Below, piece by piece: positions 44,755 through 53,056 of a DNA stretch of 64,000 nucleotides (positions are counted from its first letter, which is position 1; each line of letters starts with the position of its first letter). This stretch comes from Sphingobium fluviale (GTDB taxonomy: Bacteria; Pseudomonadota; Alphaproteobacteria; Sphingomonadales; Sphingomonadaceae). The notes under the pieces were generated by a model, which made no database searches, was not told where the DNA came from, and saw only the letters and a list, made by a program, of their open reading frames with translations. Position numbers and translations under genes: made by a program. The stretch lies in NCBI RefSeq assembly GCF_004122115.1, contig NZ_SBKP01000002.1:148501-212500 (forward strand). The letters run 5' to 3'.

Positions 44755-45789
44755 TCATGCTTTCACTCCCGCGCCGCGCACTTTCTCCGCCGCTTCGTCC
44801 AGCGGCCAGCGCGGTCTTGCGGGCACATCCATGCCATCGGTGAGGCCCAATGCAAAGCGTTCCGCGCCTGCCCAGCCAATCATCGCCGCATTGTCCGTGC
44901 AGAGCCAGAGCGGCGGCGCGATGAAGGGCAGGCCGTGGCTCTCGGCCAGTGCAGACAGGGCGCCCCGCACGCCCTGATTGGCCGCGACGCCGCCCGCCAC
45001 CACCAGCGCGGTTACGCCCTCGCTTGGCGTAAGCGCCCGCGCAGTGCGATCAACGAGGCAGTCCACCACCGCCGCGCTGAAGCTCGCCGCAATGTCTTCG
45101 GTGCGATACTGGCCCGATTGCTGCGCCCGCATCACCGCGCTTTTGAGGCCAGCGAACGAGAAATGCGGCTCTGCGCTGCCCATCAGTGGGCGCGGCAGCG
45201 GCACGGCCTTCGCGTCGCCCAGCATCGCCGCCCGTTCCACCGCCGGACCGCCGGGAAAGCCGAGGCCCAGCATCTTCGCCGTCTTGTCAAACGCCTCGCC
45301 CGCCGCATCGTCTATCGTTGTTGCCAGCCGCCGGTATTGCCCTACCCCCTCGACCCGCAGCAGCTGGCAATGCCCGCCAGACACCAGCAGCAGCAGATAG
45401 GGAAAGGCCAGCTCCGGCGCAGTGAGGCGAGGCGAGAGCGCATGCCCCTCCAGATGATTGACGGCAATGAGCGGCTTGTCCGCAGCATGGGCGAGCGCTT
45501 TGCCCGTTACCAGCCCGACCATGACGCCTCCGATCAGCCCCGGCCCCGCGGTGGCGGCGATGGCGTCCACATCCTTGAGCTTCAGCCCCGCCTCGGCGAA
45601 CACAGCCTCTATCAGCGGCGTCAACACCTCCGCATGGGCGCGCGCTGCGATTTCCGGCACCACACCGCCATAGGGCCGGTGCGCCGCCTCCTGCCCCGCC
45701 ACCTTGTGCGCCAGCACGCGACGGTCTTGGCAGACGAGCGCCGCCGCCGTTTCATCGCAGCTTGATTCAAGACCGAGGATGATGCTCAT
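44755..45789 (-). CDS. tsaD: tRNA N6-threonylcarbamoyladenosine synthase subunit TsaD
   Basis: The 344-residue ASKHA-fold protein makes t6A at position 37 of tRNAs reading ANN codons. It begins [16 protein letters not shown], carries the metal-binding [32 protein letters not shown] and [15 protein letters not shown]. It starts 44 bases from hemC, transcribed in the opposite direction, and is four bases from gpsA downstream. Confidence 0.96.
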   Translation of the reverse strand: MSIILGLESSCDETAAALVCQDRRVLAHKVAGQEAAHRPYGGVVPEIAARAHAEVLTPLIEAVFAEAGLKLKDVDAIAATAGPGLIGGVMVGLVTGKALAHAADKPLIAVNHLEGHALSPRLTAPELAFPYLLLLVSGGHCQLLRVEGVGQYRRLATTIDDAAGEAFDKTAKMLGLGFPGGPAVERAAMLGDAKAVPLPRPLMGSAEPHFSFAGLKSAVMRAQQSGQYRTEDIAASFSAAVVDCLVDRTARALTPSEGVTALVVAGGVAANQGVRGALSALAESHGLPFIAPPLWLCTDNAAMIGWAGAERFALGLTDGMDVPARPRWPLDEAAEKVRGAGVKA

Positions 45790-45833
45790 TTCCGCCTTTC
45801 CTCTAATGACCGCGCGGATTAGAGCAAGCGCCT

Positions 45834-46772
45834 ATGACAAACCCTCTTCCTTTGGGCCGCCCGGTGCGCCTCGGAACCCGCGCTTCCCCGCTCGCGATGG
45901 CGCAGGTGCATCTGGCGGCGGATGCGCTGTGCGCGGCGCATGGCTGGCATCGCGATGCCATCCAGATCGTGCCGGTGACGGCGAGCGGCGACAAGGTGCT
46001 GGATCGGCCGCTTGCCGAGATAGGCGGCAAGGCGCTGTGGACCAAGGAGCTGGACCAGTGGCTGATCGAGGGGCATATCGATGCCGCTGTCCACTCGATG
46101 AAAGATGTCGAGACGCTGCGGCCTGATGCGCTGGAGATCGTGGCGATGCTGCCGCGCGCCGATGTGCGCGATAGCCTGGTGGGCGCGCCTTCAATTCAGG
46201 CGATCCCGCAAGGCGGGCGGCTGGGCACCAGCTCGCCGCGCCGCGCCGCGCAGGTGAAGCGGTTGCGGTCGGATATCGAGATCGTGCTGTTTCGCGGCAA
46301 TGTCGCGACGCGGCTCGCCCGGCTGGAGCGGGGTGAGGCCGAGGCGACCCTGCTGGCGACTGCCGGGCTGGTGCGGCTGGGCGAAGCGGGCGTCGGCACG
46401 CCAGTCAGCGTAGAGGATATGCTGCCCGCGCCCGCGCAAGGGGCAATCGGCATCGAGACGTTGCGCGATAATGACGCCGTGCGCGCCTTGATCGTGGCGA
46501 TTGACGATGCGCCGACCTCCGCCTGCGTGCGGGTGGAGCGCGCACTCCTTAAGGGACTGGGCGGCACATGCCACTCGCCTATCGCCGCGCTGGCGGCGAT
46601 GGAAGGCGATACCGTCCGCCTGCGCGCCGAGATCCTTTCCGCCGATGGGCGGGAAAGAGTGGCGGAGGAGCGTCTGCTTCCAGCCGAAGCTGCGCCAGCG
46701 CTGGCGGAGGCATTGGGCGCGGAGATGCTGGTGCAAGCCAGCCCAGACCTGCGCGCATTATTCACCCCATGA
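45834..46772 (+). CDS. hemC: Porphobilinogen deaminase
   Basis: The 312-residue enzyme joins four porphobilinogens into hydroxymethylbilane for haem. Motifs are RLGTRASPLAMAQ, LWTKELDQWL, HSMKDVETLRPDALEI, TSSPRRAAQVKRLRSD, and the cofactor-binding Cys in GGTCHSPIAAL. Its stop overlaps the hemD start (ATGA). The upstream gap of 44 bases is shared with the divergent tsaD. Confidence 0.96.
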   Translation: MTNPLPLGRPVRLGTRASPLAMAQVHLAADALCAAHGWHRDAIQIVPVTASGDKVLDRPLAEIGGKALWTKELDQWLIEGHIDAAVHSMKDVETLRPDALEIVAMLPRADVRDSLVGAPSIQAIPQGGRLGTSSPRRAAQVKRLRSDIEIVLFRGNVATRLARLERGEAEATLLATAGLVRLGEAGVGTPVSVEDMLPAPAQGAIGIETLRDNDAVRALIVAIDDAPTSACVRVERALLKGLGGTCHSPIAALAAMEGDTVRLRAEILSADGRERVAEERLLPAEAAPALAEALGAEMLVQASPDLRALFTP

Positions 46773-47473
46773 CGCGCCGCGTCGTCATCCTGCGCCCACA
46801 GCCGGGGGCTGACGCCACCGCCGATGCGGCCAGCGCGCTGGGGCTGGAAACACTGCTCGCGCCGCTCTTTGCCGTCGAGCCGCTGGATTGGATGCCGCCC
46901 GGCCCCGAACAGTTCGACGCACTGATGCTCACCAGCGCCAACGCCGCGCGCCATGCCGGGCCGGTCCTGTTGCGCTATGCCGCGCTGCCGCTGTTCGCAG
47001 TAGGCGAAGCGACGGCGCAGGCCGCGCGCACCGCCGGGCTGAACCCCACCCATATTGGTACGCGCTATGCCGCCGCCTTGGTGGAAGATATGCGCCGGGC
47101 GGGCATCAGGCGCGCACTGCATCTGTGCGGCGCGGAGGTCATCGCGGCGGAGGCGGAGGGCCTGTCGATACGGCGCATCCCTGTCTATCATACCCGCGAA
47201 ACGGGCGAGGCGCTTGCCTTGCTCCAACCCGGCGACATCTGCCTCGTCCATTCGCCCCGATCTGGCGCAAGGCTTGCGACATTGGTGATGCCAGACCAGC
47301 GCGCAAGCCTCTCCCTCATCGCCATATCAGACACGGCGCGTATCGCCGCAGGAACTGGCTGGGCACATAGAGTCGCCGCGCAGCATCCCTCCGATGCCGC
47401 CATGCTGGCCTTGGCCGAAGAACTATGCCACAAACCCCACGACACAGCGCCGGACGCGACCCGGAGGGGATGA
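46769..47473 (+). CDS. hemD: Uroporphyrinogen-III synthase
   Basis: The 234-residue protein closes and inverts ring D of hydroxymethylbilane. HemD is poorly conserved, but RRVVILRPQPGADATADA at the start, FDALMLTSANAARHAG, FAVGEATAQAARTAGL, and ISDTARIAAGTGWAHRVAAQ at the end fit the family, and its position after hemC is decisive. The start at 46769 is set by the four-base overlap. The next gene begins two bases after its stop codon. Confidence 0.92.
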   Translation: MTRRVVILRPQPGADATADAASALGLETLLAPLFAVEPLDWMPPGPEQFDALMLTSANAARHAGPVLLRYAALPLFAVGEATAQAARTAGLNPTHIGTRYAAALVEDMRRAGIRRALHLCGAEVIAAEAEGLSIRRIPVYHTRETGEALALLQPGDICLVHSPRSGARLATLVMPDQRASLSLIAISDTARIAAGTGWAHRVAAQHPSDAAMLALAEELCHKPHDTAPDATRRG

Positions 47474-47474
47474 G

Positions 47475-48353
47475 ATGGACAGCGAAGTTTCAACACCGGA
47501 TCGGGCGCCTCAGCCGATGGCGCCACAGCCCCCCGCATATCGGCCACCCTCTCATCAGTCTCGTGCCACGATCACGCTGATCCTGTTGCTCATCGCCTTT
47601 GCGGGCGGTGTTGTGGCGACAGTCTGGGCCGTGCCGGTGGTCAGGCAGTGGCTAGACCGCGGTCAGGACGCAGCGGAGCAGGCGCCGCTCGCCAATGTCG
47701 CGGCACCTGCCGCCTCCACCCCCAGTCCACAGACCGCATCCGCGCTGGAGGCCCGGCTGGCGGCAGTCTCCGTGAAGCTGGACAGCATTTCTGAGCAGGC
47801 AGCCAATGCCGGTGGCAATGCCGCCCGCGCCGAGGCGCTGTTGATCGCGTTCGCCGCGCGCCGCGCGCTCGATCGCGGGGCGCCGCTGGGCTATCTGGAG
47901 GCTGAGCTGCGCTTGCGCTTTGCCGATGCGCAGCCGCGGGCCGTCGCCACCATCATCAACGCTGCCGCCTCGCCGGTCACGATCCCCGATCTTCAGATGC
48001 GCCTTGGCGAACTGACCCCCGCGCTCGCCGGGGCCGACGCGAAGGCGGACTGGTGGGACGCCGCCCGGCGCGAGCTGTCGTCGCTCATCATCGTGCGCAA
48101 GGCCGGTGCGCCCTCCCCGGAGCCGCGAAGGGTGGTTGAGCGCGCGCAGATGCTGCTCGCCTCAGGCCGGGTTGATGCGGCGCTGGCCGAGATCGAGCGG
48201 ATGCGCACTCATGACAAGGCGGACGCATGGCTGCAAATGGCCCGGCAATATAACGAAGCGCGCCGTGCGCTCGATGTGATCGAGGCGGCGGCGATACTGG
48301 AGCCAAAGCGTATTCCCCTGCCGGAGACGGACGAGCCCGCGTCCGCAGAATGA
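47475..48353 (+). CDS. Mic60/mitofilin-like inner membrane protein of the haem operon
   Basis: The 292-residue protein has a proline-rich cytoplasmic N-terminus (about 1-30), one membrane helix (ATITLILLLIAFAGGVVATV), an alanine-rich coiled-coil segment (about 85-140: LEARLAAVSVKLDSISEQA) and a helical C-terminal domain. This layout and the place directly after hemD match the COG4223/mitofilin proteins known as alphaproteobacterial Mic60, which shape inner-membrane folds. The sequence signal is weak, and a plain HemX-like label is possible. GGAGG lies seven bases before the ATG. It converges with ptrB with no spacer. Confidence 0.7.
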   Translation: MDSEVSTPDRAPQPMAPQPPAYRPPSHQSRATITLILLLIAFAGGVVATVWAVPVVRQWLDRGQDAAEQAPLANVAAPAASTPSPQTASALEARLAAVSVKLDSISEQAANAGGNAARAEALLIAFAARRALDRGAPLGYLEAELRLRFADAQPRAVATIINAAASPVTIPDLQMRLGELTPALAGADAKADWWDAARRELSSLIIVRKAGAPSPEPRRVVERAQMLLASGRVDAALAEIERMRTHDKADAWLQMARQYNEARRALDVIEAAAILEPKRIPLPETDEPASAE

Positions 48354-50420
48354 TTATTCCGGCATCTGCCACAGGATGAAGGCGAACTCCTCCGCCGTTT
48401 CGCGCAAACTCTCGAACCGGCCAGACTTGCCGCCATGCCCCGCGCCCATGTTGGTCTTGAGGATGAGCGCATTGCCGTCCGTCTTCGTCGCCCGCAGCTT
48501 CGCCACCCATTTCGCCGGCTCCCAATAGGTCACGCGCGGATCATTCAGCCCCGCCGTCACCATCAGCGGCGGATAGGCCTGGGCGCGGACATTCTGATAG
48601 GGGCAATAGGAGGCGATCAGGTCAAACGCTTGACTATCCTCTATCGGGTTGCCCCATTCCGGCCACTCGCCGGGCGTCAAGGGCAACGAGGCATCCAGCA
48701 TGGTGTTCAACACATCGACGAACGGCACATGCGCGACGCACGCGCCCCAAAGGTCAGGATCGGAGTTCATCACCGCGCCCATCAGTTCGCCTCCCGCCGA
48801 TCCGCCTGAAATGCTGATCCGCCCCTTGGCGGTGAAGCCGCGTTCGATCAGCCCCTTGGCCACATCGACGAAATCGGTGAAGGTGTTGGTGCGCTTGTCG
48901 AGCTTGCCATCGAGATACCATTGCTGGCCCAGATCATCGCCGCCACGGATATGCGCGATGGCATAGGCGAAGCCGCGATCGAGCAGGGACAGCCGCGCCG
49001 TCGAAAAGCCCGGCTCCATCGCCAGCCCATAGGCGCCATAGCCATAAAGGTGCAGCCGCCCGGAGCCATCCATCGGGAAACCGGCAGGATAGACGATGGA
49101 AACCGGCACCATCGTTCCATCCCGCGCGGCAATCATGATCCGCTGCGTCTCGTATTTCTCTGCGTCATAGCCTGCGGGGATTTCCTGAACCTTCAGCAAC
49201 TCCCACTCTTCGCTGTCCAGATGATAGTCATAGATCGTGTCCGGCGTGACCATCGATTCATAGCCGATGCGGAGTTTCTCGACATCATATTCCGGGTTGT
49301 CATCGAGCGAGGCGGTATAGCTCGCCTCCGGGAAGGGCAGGCGCTTTGCCTCATGGGTGGTGTAATCGCGCAGCTCGATCTGGTCGAGGCCATCCAGCCG
49401 CCCTTCGGTGACATAGAAGCGTTTGAACAGGGTCACGTCCGTCAGGTAGAAATGATCGTCCGGCGCGATCACTTCCTCCCACTGGTCCGGCGTATCGAGC
49501 GCCGCCTTCACCAGCCGGAAATTGGGGTGGGTGTCGTTGGTGCGGATGTAGAGCGTGCCTTCATGCTCATCGACATCATATTCGCGGCCCGCCTGCCGTG
49601 CGGAAACGAGCTGGGGTGTGGCGAACGGATCGTCGGCGGGGATCAGCCACGCCTCGCTGGTCACATGGTCGCCGGTGCCGATGACGATCCATTTTTCGGA
49701 GGAGGTGAGGCCGATAGAGACGCGGAAGCCCTCGTCATCCTCATGAAAAATCTCGCGGTCCTCGGCTATTGGTGTGCCGATCACATGCACACGCGCATTG
49801 TCCGTCCGCCAGTTCTCGTTGGCGAGGCTATAGAGCAGCGCCTTGCTGTCTGACGTCCACACCAGCGCGGACAGGGTGCCGGGGATGACATCGGGAAGCA
49901 GATCGCCCGTTTCGAGATCGCGGATGCGCGCCTCGAACCGCTCGCCGCCATCGGTATCGATCGCGAAGGCGAGGAAACGGCCACAGGGCGAGACGGACAT
50001 CGCGCCGAGGCGGAAATAGTCATGTCCTTCGGCCAGCGCCGGTTCGTCAAGAATCAGCTGGTCCGCGCCAGCGCCGTTTGCGGGCTTGCGATACCATTTG
50101 CGATATTGCGCCCCCACCTCGAACGCGCGCCAGTAGATCCAGTCTCCGTCCTTCTGCGGCACGGATCTGTCATCCTCCTTGATGCGGCCCTTCATCTCGG
50201 TGAACAATGTGTCTACCAGCCCCTTGTGCGGGGCCATCGCCTGCTCGAACCACGCGTTCTCTGCCTCCAGATAGGCGAGAACATCCTTGTCTGTGACATC
50301 CGGGTAGCCGGGGTCGCGCAGCCAGAAATAGGGGTCTTCGATCACCTTGCCATGATGGCTGATGCTGTGGGCGCGGCGGGCGGCCATTGGCGCGGCGGTA
50401 AGGGGCTTGGGATCGGTCAT
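48354..50420 (-). CDS. ptrB: Oligopeptidase B-like S9 prolyl oligopeptidase
   Basis: From ATG 50420 the enzyme has 688 residues: an N-terminal beta-propeller (about 70-420) with DPYFWLRDPGYPDVTDKDV at the start, then the alpha/beta hydrolase domain. The catalytic serine is in SISGGSAGGELMGAVMN, the aspartate in AGLNDPRVTYWEPAKW, and the histidine in MGAGHGGKSGRFE. It cleaves short peptides after Arg or Lys. An in-frame ATG at 50459 is possible but gives a non-family extension. It is divergent from the aminopeptidase gene, 84 bases away. Confidence 0.92.
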   Translation of the reverse strand: MTDPKPLTAAPMAARRAHSISHHGKVIEDPYFWLRDPGYPDVTDKDVLAYLEAENAWFEQAMAPHKGLVDTLFTEMKGRIKEDDRSVPQKDGDWIYWRAFEVGAQYRKWYRKPANGAGADQLILDEPALAEGHDYFRLGAMSVSPCGRFLAFAIDTDGGERFEARIRDLETGDLLPDVIPGTLSALVWTSDSKALLYSLANENWRTDNARVHVIGTPIAEDREIFHEDDEGFRVSIGLTSSEKWIVIGTGDHVTSEAWLIPADDPFATPQLVSARQAGREYDVDEHEGTLYIRTNDTHPNFRLVKAALDTPDQWEEVIAPDDHFYLTDVTLFKRFYVTEGRLDGLDQIELRDYTTHEAKRLPFPEASYTASLDDNPEYDVEKLRIGYESMVTPDTIYDYHLDSEEWELLKVQEIPAGYDAEKYETQRIMIAARDGTMVPVSIVYPAGFPMDGSGRLHLYGYGAYGLAMEPGFSTARLSLLDRGFAYAIAHIRGGDDLGQQWYLDGKLDKRTNTFTDFVDVAKGLIERGFTAKGRISISGGSAGGELMGAVMNSDPDLWGACVAHVPFVDVLNTMLDASLPLTPGEWPEWGNPIEDSQAFDLIASYCPYQNVRAQAYPPLMVTAGLNDPRVTYWEPAKWVAKLRATKTDGNALILKTNMGAGHGGKSGRFESLRETAEEFAFILWQMPE

Positions 50421-50504
50421 CACGGTTCCGGTGCTGTTGCGGGTAGCGGGATCGCCCACGCCTGCTTATGTTGGATGCGCCTGCCATGCTTCAAGGAGCA
50501 CCAA

Positions 50505-52301
50505 TTGTCCACTTCTGCCGCCCACTATACTAAGCGCCTTGCCCTTTTGCGCGCAGAGCTGGCCTCCCGCCAGCTCGATGGCTTTGTGGTGCCGCTGACG
50601 GACGAGCATATGAGCGAATATGTCGGCGCCTATGCCCAGCGGCTGGCGTGGCTCACCGGCTTTGGCGGCAGCGCGGGCAGCGCGGTGGTGCTGGCGGAGA
50701 AAGCCGCGGTCTTCGTTGACGGGCGCTATACATTGCAGGTGCGCGATCAGGTGGATGGCGCGCTGTATGACTATTGCGATCTGCCGGCCAAGCAGCCTAC
50801 CGACTGGCTCGTGGCGGAGGCGCGCGAGGGCATGCGCATCGGCTATGACCCATGGCTCCATACGCGCGACTGGGTGGCGAAGATGCGAGAGACGCTGGCG
50901 GCGAAGCGGGCCGAACTGGTCGCGGTGGAGGATAACCCGGTCGATGCGGTGTGGCAGGATCGCCCCGCCCCCAGCCTCGCGCCCGCCGTGCCGCATGGGC
51001 TGGAATTTGCGGGCAAGGCGCATGAGGACAAGCTCTCCGACATTGCCGAGTGGCTGAAGGCGCGCGGGGCCGATGCGGCGGTGCTTTCCGCGCTGGACAG
51101 CATCGCATGGGCGCTCAACATCCGGGGAAGCGATGTGGCGCGCACGCCGGTTGCGCTGTCCTATGCTATCGCCAAGGCGGATGGCACGGTTGATCTGTTC
51201 ATAGCGCCCGAAAAAGTCACGGACGCCCTGCGCGCGCATCTGGGTAATCGCGTCTCGATCCGCGACCGGGCGGACTTTGCGCAGGCGCTTGCCTCCGAAT
51301 ATGCGGGCAAAAGGGTCACGGTTGACCCGGAGCGCGCCGTCGCGGCAATCTTCGAGGCGCTTGGGGGAGGCGGCGCGCAGATTGATGCCGTGCGCGATCC
51401 CGTTGTGCTGGCGAAGGCGATCAAGAACGCCACCGAAATCGCGGGGCATGATGCCGCGCAACTGCGCGACAACGCTGCGCTGGTGCGGTTCCTCCACTGG
51501 ATCAGCGTTGTTGGACCGCAAGGCAGCGAAACCGAGCTTTCCGCCGCAGCCAAGCTGCAATCCTTCCGCGAAGCGACCGGCAAGCTCATCGACCTCAGCT
51601 TCGATACGATCAGCGGCGCGGGACCGAATGGCGCCATCGTCCATTACCGCGCGGAGGAGCGCACCAACCGCGCCATCGCGCCCGATATGCTCTATCTGGT
51701 CGACTCCGGCGGGCAGTATCGCGATGGCACGACCGACATCACCCGCACCATCGCCATCGGCACGCCGACTGAAGAGATGCGCACCCGCTTCACGCTGGTG
51801 CTGAAGGGTCATATCGCACTCGCCCGCGCGCTTTTTCCGCAGGGCACGCGCGGCAGCCAGCTCGACGTGCTTGCGCGCCGCGCCTTGTGGGAGGCGGGGC
51901 TGGATTATGCGCATGGCACAGGCCACGGTGTCGGCAGCTTCCTCTCAGTGCATGAGGGGCCGCAGCGCATAGCGACCTTCGGCGGGGGCGATGAACCGCT
52001 CAAACCGGGCATGATCGTGTCTAACGAGCCCGGCTATTACAAGACCGGGGAATATGGCATCCGCATCGAGAATCTCGTGCTGGTGGAGGCGCGGGAAGTG
52101 GCCGGGGCGGAGAAGCCCATGCTGGGCTTTCGCACTCTCTCGCATGTGCCGATAGACCGGGCGCTGGTGGATGCGGGCATGCTGGACGCGAGCGAACGCG
52201 CGTGGCTCAACGCCTATCACGCAGAAACCCTGCGCCGTATCGCGCCGCTATTGGAGGGCGACGCAGGTGTCTGGCTCAGCCAGGCCTGCGCGCCTGTGTG
52301 A
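50505..52301 (+). CDS. Xaa-Pro aminopeptidase (aminopeptidase P, long form)
   Basis: The 598-residue M24 metallopeptidase removes N-terminal residues before proline. Two creatinase-type N-domains (LRAELASRQLDGFVVPLTDE, then HMSEYVG) precede the catalytic domain with metal ligands in LVDSGGQYRDGTTDITRT, GTGHGVGSFL, SNEPGYYKTGEYGIRIEN. A TTG start at 50505 is chosen: AAGGAG lies six bases before it and the resulting start (STSAAHYTKRLALLRAEL) fits the family. An ATG at 50475 would read through that site. It probably works with oligopeptidase B on peptide breakdown. Confidence 0.93.
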   Translation: MSTSAAHYTKRLALLRAELASRQLDGFVVPLTDEHMSEYVGAYAQRLAWLTGFGGSAGSAVVLAEKAAVFVDGRYTLQVRDQVDGALYDYCDLPAKQPTDWLVAEAREGMRIGYDPWLHTRDWVAKMRETLAAKRAELVAVEDNPVDAVWQDRPAPSLAPAVPHGLEFAGKAHEDKLSDIAEWLKARGADAAVLSALDSIAWALNIRGSDVARTPVALSYAIAKADGTVDLFIAPEKVTDALRAHLGNRVSIRDRADFAQALASEYAGKRVTVDPERAVAAIFEALGGGGAQIDAVRDPVVLAKAIKNATEIAGHDAAQLRDNAALVRFLHWISVVGPQGSETELSAAAKLQSFREATGKLIDLSFDTISGAGPNGAIVHYRAEERTNRAIAPDMLYLVDSGGQYRDGTTDITRTIAIGTPTEEMRTRFTLVLKGHIALARALFPQGTRGSQLDVLARRALWEAGLDYAHGTGHGVGSFLSVHEGPQRIATFGGGDEPLKPGMIVSNEPGYYKTGEYGIRIENLVLVEAREVAGAEKPMLGFRTLSHVPIDRALVDAGMLDASERAWLNAYHAETLRRIAPLLEGDAGVWLSQACAPV

Positions 52302-52348
52302 GCAGGAACCTGAAGCAGCCTGTATTTGATCTGATCGTATCAGCTGGA

Positions 52349-52394
52349 GCATCGCGCCAAAAAGTGGGAACCGGTTTTTGGCAAAAAGCGATGC
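52349..52394. repeat. 46-bp palindromic intergenic repeat
   Basis: GCATCGC and GCGATGC (ends) with GCCAAAAA and TTTTTGGC inside flank GTGGGAACCGG. The element has no coding sense. As I recall, similar palindromes with the GTGGGAACCGGTTTT core are common between genes in alphaproteobacteria; copy number cannot be checked here. Confidence 0.7.
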
Positions 52395-52431
52395 GACAAC
52401 AAAAAGTTAGAGCGCGCCGCTTCGCAAACCG

Positions 52432-52465
52432 CATAAAATACGCGCCGGAATCTCTCCCGGCGCGT
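52432..52465 (-). terminator. Terminator for ppa
   Basis: Read on the minus strand, ACGCGCCGG and CCGGCGCGT pair over nine bases around eight bases and are followed by TATTTTATG. It is 27 bases after the ppa stop. It may also serve the convergent aminopeptidase gene. Confidence 0.65.
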
Positions 52466-52492
52466 CGTGAATTTCAGTAAAGCGAGGCCTGC

Positions 52493-53026
52493 TTATTTCT
52501 CCGCGCCATAGCGCTCGATCGCCTCCAGCGTCACGCGCCGGGCTTCGGTGGCATCGCCCCAGGTGCCGACACGGACCCACTTTTCGGCTTCCAGATCCTT
52601 ATAGTGGGTGAAGAAATGCTCGATCTGGGCGAAGACGATGTCGGGCAGATCGTCCTTTTCCTGCACGTCCTTATAATAAGGGAAGGTCGCGTCGTCCGGC
52701 ACGCAGATCAGCTTTTCGTCGCCGCCATGCTCGTCCTCAAGGTTCAGCACCGCGATGGGCCGGGCGCGCACCACGCAGCCCGGCACGAACGGCGAGCGCG
52801 CGACGACCAGCGCATCCAGCGGGTCGCCATCGGGCGACAAGGTGTGCGGCACAAAGCCATAGTTGGCGGGATAGCGCATCGGCGTGTGGAGGATGCGGTC
52901 CACGAACAGGGCGCCGGATGCCTTGTCGAACTCATATTTCACCGGCTCGCCGCCGGTCGGCACTTCGATGATGACGTTAAGGCTGTGCGGCGGATTGGTG
53001 CCCACCGGGATAAGGTCGATACGCAT
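52493..53026 (-). CDS. ppa: Inorganic pyrophosphatase
   Basis: The 177-residue family I enzyme hydrolyses pyrophosphate. It has the substrate-binding GGEPVKYEFDKASGALFVDR, PANYGFVPHTLSPDGDPLDA with the DxDPxD-like acid cluster, and DLEAEKWVRVGTWGDATEAR near the end. These are the signatures of bacterial soluble pyrophosphatases. It sits 30 bases downstream of the M61 peptidase gene on the same strand. Confidence 0.96.
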   Translation of the reverse strand: MRIDLIPVGTNPPHSLNVIIEVPTGGEPVKYEFDKASGALFVDRILHTPMRYPANYGFVPHTLSPDGDPLDALVVARSPFVPGCVVRARPIAVLNLEDEHGGDEKLICVPDDATFPYYKDVQEKDDLPDIVFAQIEHFFTHYKDLEAEKWVRVGTWGDATEARRVTLEAIERYGAEK

Positions 53027-53056
53027 GAATGGCCTGACTTGGTTCCGTGTTGATCG

